Assembly (NCBI GenBank): GCA_030039135.1
Contig: JASHQN010000044.1
Location: 1-13,322, forward strand
Length of the DNA: 13,322 nt
Source: Thermoplasmata archaeon
GTDB lineage: Archaea; Thermoplasmatota; Thermoplasmata; Lutacidiplasmatales; UBA184
Direction of reading: 5' to 3'
The position numbers were made by a program, and so were the translations under genes. Of this stretch, positions 1-6,712 are shown one piece after another. Below the pieces are notes generated by a model. That model saw only the letters and a list, made by a program, of their open reading frames with translations, ran no database searches and was not told the DNA's origin. Each line of letters opens with the position of its first letter. The stretch's first letter is position 1.

Positions 1-1644
1 CTCGACGAGGGTCCGCTTCAGCTGCTCCGCCGCGGCCCGCGCGGCGTTCCCCATCATGAACGTGACCCGGCTGGAGTACGATCCGAGGTCGATCGGGCTC
101 ACGTCGGAGTCGACGCGCTGGACGTGGACCCGCTCGAGGTCGACCGCGAGCACTTCGGCGACGATCGCGGCGAGGAGCGTGTTCGATCCCTGCCCGATGT
201 CCGCTTGCATCGAGTGGACCGCGATCCCGCCGTCCATGTCGACCTTCAGGTGCACGGTGGACTGAGGCATCTTGGGCGTGAAGTGGATCGGGCTGTTCGA
301 TCCCGAGATGTAGAACCCGCAGCCGAGTCCGATCCCGCGACCGTAGGGGAGCCGACGGTACTTCGCGTCCCAGCCGCTCTTGGAACGCGCGGCGTCGAGG
401 CATTTCAGGAACGAGGTCGAGGTGATGAGGAACTCGTTGACGGTCGTCGAATGGGGAGCGAGGGCGTTGCGGGCGCGTAGGTCGAACGGATCGATCCCCG
501 TCTCCTCGGCGAGCCGGTCGAGGGCGACCTCGATCGAGTAACGGATGTTGGTCCCCCCGTGCGCGCGCATCGCACCCGACGGGGGCCGGTTCGTGTAGAC
601 GCGGCGGCCCTTGTAGCGGAAGTTCGGGACCCGGTACGGGCCCATCGCGAGCACGCCGTTGTAGTACGTGGTGACCGTTCCGAAGGAGCTCCACGCCCCG
701 CCGTCGAGCAGGGCCTCGATGTCGTACGCCAAGATCCGCCCGTCCGCGTCGACGGCGATGCGCACGTCGTTCTGGGTCGGGTGCCGTCCGTGGTTGGTGT
801 AGAAGACGTCCTCCCGATCGAAGAGCACCTTCACGGGCCGTCCGGTCTCAAGCGACAGCGCCGCGGCGACGATCTCGTGCGGAAGGGGGTCGGACTTCCC
901 GCCGAAGCCTCCGCCCACCTCGGGCTTGATCACGCGGATCCGGTGCATCGGGATCCCCAGGACCTCGGAGAGGGACCGGTGGAGGTAGTGCGGCACCTGG
1001 GTCGCGCTCCAGACGGTCAACCGGCCGTCCGGCGTCGCCTCGGCGACCGTCGCCATCGGCTCGGTGAACGCATGCGTGACGCCGGCGAAGGTCGCCCGCA
1101 CCCGCACCGAGCGAGCGGCCCGCGCGAACGCGGCATCGACGTCGCCGAAATGTTGGACGACCTCCTTCTGGATGTTCGTGCCGTTCAGCCCGCGAGCGTG
1201 GATCGGATCGGCCACTTTCGCGAGGCCCACCCTTGGATCCGCATACTCCGGAAGCGGGTCGATCTCGACGCGGACTTGAGCGAGCGCCGCCTCGGCGGTC
1301 AGCTCGTCGACCGCGGCGACCGCCGCGATGATATCGCCGGTGTAGCGCGCCTTGTCGACGGCGATCGCGGTCTCGTCGTGCGTGATCGGCAGCACACCGA
1401 ACGGCGTCGGGTACCGTTCGCCGGTGAGAACGGCGAACACCCCGGGCAGCGCTCGCGCCCGGCTCGTATCGATCGACCGAAGACGAGCGTGGGGCCAGGG
1501 GCTGCGCAACAATCGACCGACGAGCATGCCCGGACGCTTGATGTCGTCCGTGTACTCGGCACGGCCGGTCACCTTGAGCGGGCCTTCGACGTACGGGATC
1601 CGGCCCCCGAGCAGGCGGTACGGCGTCGGCTCGGCGCCGGCCAT
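1..1644 (-). CDS. Molybdenum hydroxylase large (molybdopterin-binding) subunit, 4-hydroxybenzoyl-CoA reductase alpha-like; 3' end beyond the window
   Basis: I translated the minus strand from the ATG at 1644-1642 and found 548 codons open to the left edge; the family is usually about 750-800 aa, so roughly 70% is present. Visible motifs are VGGGFGGKSD (residues 243-252), the molybdopterin/substrate-channel glycine loop of the xanthine dehydrogenase family; RPPSGAMRAHGGTN (353-366); GQGSN; and LGSYSSRVTFMMGNA near the left edge. The GAMR.HG and SYSSRVT forms match what I recall of HcrA, the subunit that binds Mo-cofactor and reductively dehydroxylates 4-hydroxybenzoyl-CoA. The AYxCSFR loop of form I CO dehydrogenase is absent. 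Its start overlaps the small-subunit stop by one base (TGATG), with a GGAGA ribosome site just upstream. Family membership is firm. The substrate is not: aldehyde, purine or aromatic-CoA substrates all remain possible. Confidence 0.93.
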   Translation of the reverse strand, partial: MAGAEPTPYRLLGGRIPYVEGPLKVTGRAEYTDDIKRPGMLVGRLLRSPWPHARLRSIDTSRARALPGVFAVLTGERYPTPFGVLPITHDETAIAVDKARYTGDIIAAVAAVDELTAEAALAQVRVEIDPLPEYADPRVGLAKVADPIHARGLNGTNIQKEVVQHFGDVDAAFARAARSVRVRATFAGVTHAFTEPMATVAEATPDGRLTVWSATQVPHYLHRSLSEVLGIPMHRIRVIKPEVGGGFGGKSDPLPHEIVAAALSLETGRPVKVLFDREDVFYTNHGRHPTQNDVRIAVDADGRILAYDIEALLDGGAWSSFGTVTTYYNGVLAMGPYRVPNFRYKGRRVYTNRPPSGAMRAHGGTNIRYSIEVALDRLAEETGIDPFDLRARNALAPHSTTVNEFLITSTSFLKCLDAARSKSGWDAKYRRLPYGRGIGLGCGFYISGSNSPIHFTPKMPQSTVHLKVDMDGGIAVHSMQADIGQGSNTLLAAIVAEVLAVDLERVHVQRVDSDVSPIDLGSYSSRVTFMMGNAARAAAEQLKRTLVE

Positions 1645-2117
1645 CACGTGTCTCCGCGGGCCACGGCTTCCACCGCCTCGATGATCTTCGTGTAGCCCGT
1701 GCACCGGCACAGGTTGCCCGATATCGCCCGGACGATCTCCCCGCGGGACGGGTGCGGATGCTCGCGAAGCAGGGCGGTCGCGGTCACCACGAACCCCGGG
1801 GTGCAGAACCCGCACTGCGTCGCGCCGCAACGGACGAAGGCCGCCTGGACGGGCGAGAGCCCTTGCGCGGGGGACAACCCTTCGATTGTGGTGACGTCCC
1901 GACCCTCGGCGAGTCGCGCGAGCGTCAGGCAGCTCAGCGTCGGCCGCCCGTCGACGAGCACGGTGCAGCACCCGCACGTTCCGAGGTCGCAGCCGCGCTT
2001 CGTCCCGGTCAGCGACAAGTCCTCCCGCAGCAGGTCGAGCAGGATGCGGGTGTCCGCGCACGGCGCCGTCACGGGATGGCCGTTGAGCCGGAACCTAAGG
2101 GGGTCGGGAGACGACAT
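1644..2117 (-). CDS. Molybdenum hydroxylase [2Fe-2S] small subunit (CoxS/HcrC-like)
   Basis: A 157-aa iron-sulfur subunit that passes electrons between the molybdenum centre and the flavin or acceptor. The N-terminal plant-type ferredoxin cluster has cysteines 43, 48, 51 and 63 (RGCDLGTCGCC). The C-terminal helical cluster has C102, C105, C137 and C139 (CGFC ... CRC). All eight expected cysteines are present and the length is normal. I chose the ATG at 2117, because the longer frame from 2147 adds only ten Arg/Pro-rich residues. The chosen start overlaps the end of the XdhC gene by 23 bases, and the stop overlaps the large-subunit start. This implies translational coupling of matched subunits. 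Confidence 0.94.
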   Translation of the reverse strand: MSSPDPLRFRLNGHPVTAPCADTRILLDLLREDLSLTGTKRGCDLGTCGCCTVLVDGRPTLSCLTLARLAEGRDVTTIEGLSPAQGLSPVQAAFVRCGATQCGFCTPGFVVTATALLREHPHPSRGEIVRAISGNLCRCTGYTKIIEAVEAVARGDT

Positions 2118-2940
2118 CGTCCTCCGTCGGGACGGCCTGGGAGGCAATCGCCCGAGTAGGTAAGGCCGACGGGTGTTGGCTCGCGACGATCTCGGCGACG
2201 ACGCTCACGGCGATCTCGGCCGGCGTCTCGGCCCCGATCTCGAGCCCGATGGGGGAACGAACTCGGGAGAGGGCCTCCCGCGAAACGCCGTCGGCGCGCA
2301 GTCGCGCGAACAGGTGCTCTCGTTTCGAAGCGCTCGCGATGAGCCCGATCACATTCGGGAACCGATCGATCGCTCCGCGGAGCACCACGAGGTCCTTTTC
2401 CGCGTTGTAGCCGAGGAGATAGAGGTGAGTAAACTCGGACGGGTTGAAGACCGTCCAGAGGCGATCCGGCGCCACGACCTCTCGCCGATCGGCCGCCGGG
2501 AAGCGGTCGACCCCGACCCACTCCGGCCGATCGTCGGCGACGCTGAAATCGTAGGCGAGCGTCGGCAGGATCTCGCCGAGGGCGTGCGCCACGTGACCCC
2601 CGCCCCACAAGAGCAGGTTCGGCTGGGCTGGCACATATTCGACGGCGATGTCGACGGACCCTCCGCAGAGGCTGGGAAGGCCCCCGGCTTTCCAGGCTGC
2701 CAAGTCGAAGTGGCGGAGGTCTCCTTTCCGTCGCTCGAGCGCGCGCACCGCCAACGCCTTCACCTCCTCTTCGAGCGCGGCGCCTCCGATGGTACCTATC
2801 GTGGTACCGTCCGAGCGGACGATCATCGACGCGCCGAGTTTGCCCGGCACCGACCCGGTGGCCTGGACCACCGTCGCGCGGACGAACGGCTGGTGGAGTT
2901 CCATCAGCCGCAGCGCTTCGCGGGTCAACCGACGATCCAT
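2095..2940 (-). CDS. xdhC: XdhC/CoxI-family molybdenum hydroxylase maturation factor
   Basis: A 281-aa protein of the XdhC/CoxI family. Members bind molybdenum cofactor and help sulfurate it and insert it into xanthine dehydrogenase-type enzymes. The N-terminal XdhC domain shows SVPGKLGASMIV (30-41), a GTIGGAALE loop and LCGGSVDI with the conserved cysteine (91-98). The C-terminal Rossmann domain shows WGGGHVAHAL (112-121) followed by ADDRPEW (135-141). The open frame continues upstream to 3597, but that part is the shadow of the neighbouring transferase gene. The ATG at 2940 is preceded by a strong GAGGGGAGGAG ribosome site and overlaps the upstream stop as TGATG. It sits between a cofactor-tailoring enzyme and the structural subunits, so it is probably dedicated to this enzyme. 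Confidence 0.9.
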   Translation of the reverse strand: MDRRLTREALRLMELHQPFVRATVVQATGSVPGKLGASMIVRSDGTTIGTIGGAALEEEVKALAVRALERRKGDLRHFDLAAWKAGGLPSLCGGSVDIAVEYVPAQPNLLLWGGGHVAHALGEILPTLAYDFSVADDRPEWVGVDRFPAADRREVVAPDRLWTVFNPSEFTHLYLLGYNAEKDLVVLRGAIDRFPNVIGLIASASKREHLFARLRADGVSREALSRVRSPIGLEIGAETPAEIAVSVVAEIVASQHPSALPTRAIASQAVPTEDDVVSRPP

Positions 2941-3548
2941 CACTCCTCCCCTCGCGCTCGCCAGGCGTCGTACGCCGTTCGATAGGCCTCGGGCGTGTCG
3001 ATCGCGGCGATCACGCCCGGGTCGTCGACCGCGAGCCGACGGACCTGAGGGCCGAGCTCGGGTACGAGGGAGCGCAACGGCGCATCCGTTCGCAGCTCGA
3101 GCACTTTCGGCAGCACGTCCTCCTTCCATAGCACGGGATGGCCGCCCCGATCCTCGAACGTGGGAAGGAACCAGAGGCCCAGGGCGTCCCCATCGGCAGC
3201 GGCCTCGAGCCGCTCCAGCGTCCGGGGGGAGACGAATGGGTGGTCGACGGGCCAGAAGAGGACGTCGCACCCGTCCGGGATTGCTTCGAGACCGGCCTGA
3301 ATCGAAGCTGTCCGGCCTTCGAACCAGCGCTCCGAATCGACGAGGTCGACCCGGAGCTCGCGCAGTTCGTGCGCGATCGGCCCGCGGTGAGGGCCGACCA
3401 CGACCACGACCGGGTCGTATCCCCGATCGAGGCTGAGATCGACCATCCGCCGTATCGCAGACCGGTTCCCGACCGGCGCGAGCGCCTTGGGCGCTCCACC
3501 GAACCGGGTGGAGGCGCCGCCGCTGAGCAAAAGGGCCGAGGTGCGCAT
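2940..3548 (-). CDS. MobA/MocA-like molybdenum cofactor nucleotidyltransferase
   Basis: A 202-aa nucleotidyltransferase of the MobA/MocA family, which attaches CMP or GMP to molybdopterin. The signature LLSGGASTRFGGAPK lies at residues 7-21 and binds the NTP. A downstream FWPVDHPFVS segment (98-107) carries the metal-binding aspartate. The HP after the aspartate, and the partner gene xdhC, favour the MocA (cytidylyl) branch over MobA (guanylyl), but the sequence alone does not settle this. It is the first gene of the minus-strand operon and its stop overlaps the xdhC start. No convincing ribosome site precedes the ATG, so a leaderless or short-leader transcript is possible. Confidence 0.87.
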   Translation of the reverse strand: MRTSALLLSGGASTRFGGAPKALAPVGNRSAIRRMVDLSLDRGYDPVVVVVGPHRGPIAHELRELRVDLVDSERWFEGRTASIQAGLEAIPDGCDVLFWPVDHPFVSPRTLERLEAAADGDALGLWFLPTFEDRGGHPVLWKEDVLPKVLELRTDAPLRSLVPELGPQVRRLAVDDPGVIAAIDTPEAYRTAYDAWRARGEE

Positions 3549-3729
3549 CGTTCGGGGCCGGTCGGCCCGGCCGCTTATCCATCACGTTCGCGGGCATAGT
3601 TAAGCGCCCCCCGCGACACGACAGGGTTCCCGCGCGGGTCCGACGGGCGGCGAATCGAGCGCTCGAGGGCTCGGAAGGCGCGCGGCCGGCCTCTCCTTAA
3701 ATACGTGGGCCGGGTGGCCGCGCCGCTCG
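3549..3729. promoter_or_regulatory. Divergent intergenic region between molybdoenzyme operon and ribosomal operon
   Basis: 181 bases with no supportable gene. The right side holds the S19e TATA box (listed separately). For the minus strand, CTTAACTAT (3604-3596) is the best TATA-like element. It would place a start near 3573 and leave a leader of about 25 bases before the transferase ATG at 3548. GATAAG at 3577-3572 is a weaker alternative. Two perfect palindromes lie here: CCCGCGCGGG (3629-3638) and TCGAGCGCTCGA (3655-3666). They could be operators, but such palindromes also arise by chance in GC-rich DNA. Confidence 0.45.
3697..3703 (+). promoter_or_regulatory. TATA box of the S19e operon (leaderless type)
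   Basis: TTAAATA stands out in very GC-rich DNA. Its centre is 30 bases before the S19e ATG at 3730. Archaeal transcription starts about 25-30 bases after the TATA box, so the predicted start falls on or next to the ATG, giving a leaderless mRNA. The absence of a Shine-Dalgarno sequence before this ATG fits. Confidence 0.72.
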
Positions 3730-4185
3730 ATGACCCATCCGAACGACGTGCCGCCGTCCGTGCTCCTTCCGCGCCTCGCCACGGAGCTGAGGACCCGGCA
3801 GTCGGTCTCCCCGCCGCCGTGGGCGAGCTTCGTGAAGACGGGAGTGCACAAGCAGCGAGCCCCGACCCAGCTGGATTGGTGGTACCTGCGGAGCGCGTCC
3901 GTGCTGCGCAAGATCTACCTCGCCGGCGACGTCGGCGTCGAGCGGCTGAGCGAGGAGTACGGGGGGAAGAAGGACCGCGGGAGCGCTCCGTACCACGCTC
4001 GCACCGGTTCTCGCTCCGTGACCCGCGAGATCGTCCACCAGCTCGAGAAATCCGGCCTCGTGCAACGGTACAAGTCGAAGGGCCGGCGAGTGACTCCCGA
4101 AGGAGCCAAGCTATTGGACGGGCTCTCCCGGGAGGTCCTGACCTCTATGGCGGCCGCGCGACCCGAACTCGCCAAGTACCTCTGA
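3730..4185 (+). CDS. rps19e: Small ribosomal subunit protein eS19 (S19e)
   Basis: A 151-aa archaeal/eukaryotic ribosomal protein of the 30S subunit, needed in eukaryotes for late small-subunit maturation. Diagnostic blocks are PPPWASFVKTGVHKQRAPTQ (28-47), WWYLRSASVLRKIYL (50-64), YGGKKDRG (77-84) and the C-terminal winged-helix stretch with LEKSGLVQ and GRRVTPEGAKLLD. The length is normal. This is the first gene of a five-gene operon, and the ATG sits at the expected start point of a leaderless transcript. The following gene begins 32 bases downstream. Confidence 0.96.
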   Translation: MTHPNDVPPSVLLPRLATELRTRQSVSPPPWASFVKTGVHKQRAPTQLDWWYLRSASVLRKIYLAGDVGVERLSEEYGGKKDRGSAPYHARTGSRSVTREIVHQLEKSGLVQRYKSKGRRVTPEGAKLLDGLSREVLTSMAAARPELAKYL

Positions 4186-4217
4186 GTGCCGTACCCCAAG
4201 CAGCGAGGAGTTGGCCG

Positions 4218-4577
4218 ATGGCGCAAGGAGAGGATCCCGAGCTCGCCGAACTGCGTCGCCGCCGGCTCCGGCAGCTGCAGGACGCGCAGGGTTCGGCCGC
4301 CGCGTCGGCGCAAATGTACGCCCAGCAGGAGGCGGAGATACAGCGACGCGACGCGGAGCGCGCCGAGATCCTCCGCCGCATCCTCACCCCCGAGGCTCGG
4401 GAGCGCCTCGGGCGCATTCGCCTCGCGAAGCCTGAGGTCGCCGCGACCGTGGAGCAGCAGCTCATCGGTCTCGCGGCATCGGGACGCCTCCAACGGATCG
4501 TCGATGACCCGACGCTTCGCGCCCTGCTGGAGCGGCTGATGCCCGAACGGCGCGACATCACGATCACCCGGCGTTGA
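4218..4577 (+). CDS. PDCD5-family DNA-binding protein
   Basis: A 119-aa protein of the PDCD5/TFAR19 family, found in archaea and eukaryotes. It is a small helical nucleic-acid-binding protein whose archaeal role is unsettled, though its constant place beside ribosomal genes suggests a link to translation. The core LTPEARERLGRIRLAKPE (56-73) and the following QLIGLAASGRLQRIVDD (81-97) are typical. The first 50 residues are a charged helix rich in Arg, Gln and Glu. The same frame is open back to 3705, but that part overlaps S19e. The ATG at 4218 has a GGAG ribosome site seven bases upstream. Confidence 0.93.
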   Translation: MAQGEDPELAELRRRRLRQLQDAQGSAAASAQMYAQQEAEIQRRDAERAEILRRILTPEARERLGRIRLAKPEVAATVEQQLIGLAASGRLQRIVDDPTLRALLERLMPERRDITITRR

Positions 4578-4595
4578 AGGGAGGGAACCGTCGAG

Positions 4596-4754
4596 ATGGC
4601 GAACCGTAGGAAGAGCCTCGCACGAAAGACCCGCCTCTTCCGCATCGTCAAGGGCAACCGACGGGTCCCCGCGTGGGTCATCCAGCGGACGAACCGCCGG
4701 GTCACGCGTCACCCGAAGCGGCACAGTTGGAAGCGGGGCCATCTCCACAAGTGA
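4596..4754 (+). CDS. rpl39e: Large ribosomal subunit protein eL39 (L39e)
   Basis: A 52-aa, very basic ribosomal protein that lines the peptide exit tunnel of archaeal and eukaryotic large subunits. The sequence begins MANRRKSLARKTRLFR. It contains the hallmark NRRVPAWVIQRTNRRV (21-36) followed by RHPKRHSWKR (38-47). The length matches the usual 50-52 aa. A GGGAGGG ribosome site (4579-4585) precedes the ATG. It lies 18 bases after the PDCD5-like gene and 21 bases before L31e, the usual archaeal order. It is easily missed because of its size. Confidence 0.96.
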   Translation: MANRRKSLARKTRLFRIVKGNRRVPAWVIQRTNRRVTRHPKRHSWKRGHLHK

Positions 4755-4775
4755 GCCCGAAGGAAGCGAGGGAAC

Positions 4776-5081
4776 GTGGCGGACAAACGGACGAAGCCGA
4801 CCGCTCGTCGGAGCGAGGAACTCGAGCGCGAGTACGTCATCCCGCTGCGCGCGAGCCGTCACCAGCCCAGCCGTCGACGCAGGGCGGGGCATGCGGTCGA
4901 GACCGTCCGTCGCTTCGTCGTGCGGCACATGAAAGGGCGTCCGGAGGACGTGTGGATCGACCCGAGGCTCAACGAGCACCTCTGGGAGCGCGGCATTCAG
5001 CACATCCCATCCCGTGTCCGGGTGAAGGCGATCCGGTTCGAGGACGGCCTGATCGAGGTCGACCTCCTCGTCGCCGAGTGA
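4776..5081 (+). CDS. rpl31e: Large ribosomal subunit protein eL31 (L31e)
   Basis: A 101-aa ribosomal protein located near the exit tunnel. Recognisable elements are EREYVIPLR (17-25), the basic RRAGHAVETVRRFVVRHMK segment (35-53), the WIDPRLNEHLWERGI block (60-74) and the final VRVKAIRFEDGLIEVDL strand pair. It has a short basic N-terminal extension. It starts with GTG, preceded by AGGAAGCGAGGG. It sits between L39e and aIF6, 21 and 25 bases away, so the five genes are very likely one transcript. Confidence 0.95.
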   Translation: MADKRTKPTARRSEELEREYVIPLRASRHQPSRRRRAGHAVETVRRFVVRHMKGRPEDVWIDPRLNEHLWERGIQHIPSRVRVKAIRFEDGLIEVDLLVAE

Positions 5082-5106
5082 TCGGCGCCCGCCGGAGGCC
5101 CGTCGC

Positions 5107-5778
5107 GTGCCGGTCGGTCGTGCGCTGTTCGGCGGAAGCCCCTATCTCGGCGTCTATCTGCGGGTCTCGGAGACCATAGCGATCGCGCCGCCCGTCGTAC
5201 ACGGCCCGCTCGAGCGGGAGATCGAGCGGGTGTTGGGAGTCCGCATCGTCCGCACGAACGTGGGGGAGAGCGAGGTCGTAGGGGCCCTGGTCGCCCTCAA
5301 CTCCCACGGCCTCGTCGTCGGCGACGAGCTCGACGCAAGGGAGCGGCGCGCGCTCGAGTCCGTCGGTCGGGTCGCGGTGGTGCGCCAGCGCCAGAACGCG
5401 ATGGGGAACAACGTACTCGCGAACGACCATGGAGCGCTGGTGCATCCGGAGTTCTCGGACGTCGCGGTTCAGGCGGTCGGCGAGGCTCTCGACGTGCCGG
5501 TGCGCCGAGGCACGCTCGCCGGACTCGGCACGGTGGGCATGGCGGGTCTCGCGACCAACCAGGGCGCGGTCGTGCACCCGAAGACCACCGAGCGCGAGGT
5601 GGCCGCTCTAGAGGAGCTTCTCCGCGTGTCGGTCCACCGCTCGACGGCGAACTTCGGAGTCCCGATCGTCGGCGCCTGCGTCGTCGCGAACTCCCGGGGC
5701 CTTCTGATGGGGCGGCCGACCACCGCGGTCGAGATCTCCCACCTGCAGCAGGGGCTCAGAATCTTCGACGAGCGCTAG
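5107..5778 (+). CDS. eif6: Translation initiation factor aIF6
   Basis: A 223-aa anti-association factor that binds the large ribosomal subunit and keeps it from joining the small subunit. It has the five-fold pseudo-symmetric fold. The repeat signature recurs as LNSHGLVVG (64-72), ANDHGALVHP (105-114), TNQGAVVHP (150-158) and ANSRGLLMG (194-202). Also visible are the TNVGESEVVGAL segment (50-61) and the C-terminal TTAVEISHLQQ block. The length is normal. It starts with GTG, with GGAGG 9-13 bases upstream. It is last in the operon and ends 19 bases before the stop of a convergent gene. The L18a/LX, prefoldin and FtsY genes that often follow in archaea are not here. Confidence 0.95.
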   Translation: MPVGRALFGGSPYLGVYLRVSETIAIAPPVVHGPLEREIERVLGVRIVRTNVGESEVVGALVALNSHGLVVGDELDARERRALESVGRVAVVRQRQNAMGNNVLANDHGALVHPEFSDVAVQAVGEALDVPVRRGTLAGLGTVGMAGLATNQGAVVHPKTTEREVAALEELLRVSVHRSTANFGVPIVGACVVANSRGLLMGRPTTAVEISHLQQGLRIFDER

Positions 5779-5797
5779 CGAACCGGGTCGAACCGAC

Positions 5798-6178
5798 CTA
5801 CGGGCCGGACGACCGCGCGGAGTCTGCGCCTTCCGACGCCGGCCCCGCCATGGGAGGGGTCGGGGCCGGCGCCGCGGGGCTCGTCGGTCCCCAGGTGTCG
5901 GCTTGGTTCCACGACGAGAAGGCGCGCCGTACGCTCTCCGGCGTGGCGCTCAGCATGAGGAAGAGCGAGCCGATCAACGAGAGGACGCCGAACCCGAGCA
6001 GGGCGAGGGCGCTGAGACCGTACGGGTACGTGCACGACGACATCACGGGTACGCAATCGACGAAGAGCAGGGCCGAGACCGTGAAGAACAGCACCGAGAA
6101 AACGGCCACGAAAAGCCCCCAAAAGAACCTCGGGATCCGGACCTGTTCCTCGCCCATGTCCCGCTGCCGTTCGGGCAT
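5798..6178 (-). CDS. Small two-helix membrane protein of unknown function
   Basis: I do not recognise this 126-aa protein. It has two clear hydrophobic helices, at about residues 18-41 and 53-77. Between them is a short loop with two cysteines (C42 and C49) that could form a disulfide if external. The last 45 residues are rich in Pro, Ala and Ser and are probably disordered. It runs convergent to aIF6 and lies downstream of S17e, 94 bases away. The start is uncertain. A TATA-like GTATCAAATC (6198-6189) would start transcription near 6167, which favours the second ATG at 6157 (MGEEQVRIPRFF) over the one at 6178. Hydrophobic segmentation and sensible codon use support a real gene. Confidence 0.7.
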   Translation of the reverse strand: MPERQRDMGEEQVRIPRFFWGLFVAVFSVLFFTVSALLFVDCVPVMSSCTYPYGLSALALLGFGVLSLIGSLFLMLSATPESVRRAFSSWNQADTWGPTSPAAPAPTPPMAGPASEGADSARSSGP

Positions 6179-6272
6179 CCTTCCGGCGGATTTGATACTG
6201 ACGTTTTCGGTAGCGGGAGGGCCCTAGTAGGGCAGCCTTTCGCCGCGGCCCGTCCGCTCGGATCCCCGCCGG

Positions 6273-6497
6273 CTAGGTCCCGCGCTTCCGCTTCACGTAC
6301 CGCGTGGCGTAGCCCGCGATCCGGTTGGCGAGCTTCTTGTAGTTGACCTGGAGCTTCCCGTCGACGACGGTGCCGAGGTCGGTGAGTTCGAGCACCTTTT
6401 GCTTGTTCTGAGCGAAATCTCCGGTGAACGCCTCGGGGTAATGGCGGATTAGCTCGACCGCCACCCGTTTGATGTACGTTTGCCGGATGTTGCCCAT
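6273..6497 (-). CDS. rps17e: Small ribosomal subunit protein eS17 (S17e)
   Basis: A 74-aa archaeal ribosomal protein of the 30S subunit. The sequence starts MGNIRQTYIKRVAVELI and includes the acidic-aromatic YPEAFTGDFAQNKQKVLELT segment (20-39). It ends with the diagnostic KKLANRIAGYATRYVKRKRG. Length and pattern are normal for the short archaeal form. The open frame extends upstream to 6611, but the ATG at 6497 lies 29 bases after a strong TATA box and begins the conserved MGxIR motif. This supports a leaderless start and rules out the extension. Confidence 0.95.
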   Translation of the reverse strand: MGNIRQTYIKRVAVELIRHYPEAFTGDFAQNKQKVLELTDLGTVVDGKLQVNYKKLANRIAGYATRYVKRKRGT

Positions 6498-6522
6498 GCG
6501 GGCGCGTGCGACCCAGGTGGCG

Positions 6523-6530
6523 TTTATAAC
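6523..6530 (-). promoter_or_regulatory. TATA box of S17e (leaderless type)
   Basis: Read on the minus strand this is GTTATAAA, inside GGTTATAAACG. It is centred about 29 bases before the S17e ATG, so the predicted transcription start coincides with the start codon, as for S19e. The element is nearly palindromic (TTTATAA on the plus strand). It could also support weak plus-strand transcription towards the vWA gene, though the leader would then be about 155 bases. Confidence 0.75.
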
Positions 6531-6712
6531 CGTTGCCCGACCCGCCGGCTGCGGGCCCCGGCTGACGGCCGGAGCGCAGCCGGTTCCGTCGGAAGCCACA
6601 AATACCCACACCGAGGTAAACAGTAGACGTGCGCTCTGCCGGTTTCCATCGGGAGGGTCCCTCGGCCTGAGGGGGCCCTGGGGTATCCCGTCCCACCCGC
6701 CGGCCCGTTCTC
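6531..6712 (+). promoter_or_regulatory. Upstream region of the vWA-GTPase operon
   Basis: No gene is supportable here. The only AT-richer patch is ACAAATACCCACACC and GGTAAACAGTAGA (about 6599-6628). CAAATAC could act as a poor TATA box with a start near 6630 and a leader of about 80 bases. No Shine-Dalgarno motif precedes the ATG at 6713, which is unusual beside the strong sites of the two genes downstream. The true start or promoter is therefore uncertain. Confidence 0.3.

Noticed and set aside
1..1644. Aerobic CO dehydrogenase large subunit (CoxL)
   Set aside because: The form I active-site loop AYxCSFR is absent; the equivalent region reads PPSGAMRAHGG.
559..1695. Long plus-strand reading frame opposite the molybdenum hydroxylase large subunit
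   Set aside because: It is Arg/Asp/Gly-rich with no recognisable motif, while the opposite strand encodes a well-conserved enzyme. Such antisense frames are expected in GC-rich DNA.
2941..3597. Upstream extension of the XdhC frame to an ATG at 3597
   Set aside because: The extension is low-complexity Arg/Pro/Ala sequence overlapping the conserved transferase gene in another frame. The start at 2940 has a strong ribosome site and TGATG coupling.
3601..3690. tRNA-like segment around the GGTTCCCGCGCGGGTCC stretch
   Set aside because: No acceptor stem, anticodon arm or proper T-loop can be folded around it on either strand by eye.
3705..4217. Upstream extension of the PDCD5-like frame
   Set aside because: It overlaps the whole S19e gene and has no conserved features. 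The ATG at 4218 has a well-placed GGAG.
6221..6233. Hairpin GCCCT-AGT-AGGGC as a terminator
   Set aside because: The stem is only five base pairs, and no T-run follows it on the S17e (minus) strand. Archaeal termination mainly uses T-tracts.
6498..6611. N-terminal extension of S17e
   Set aside because: It would read through the TATA box, and the conserved protein begins at MGNIR.
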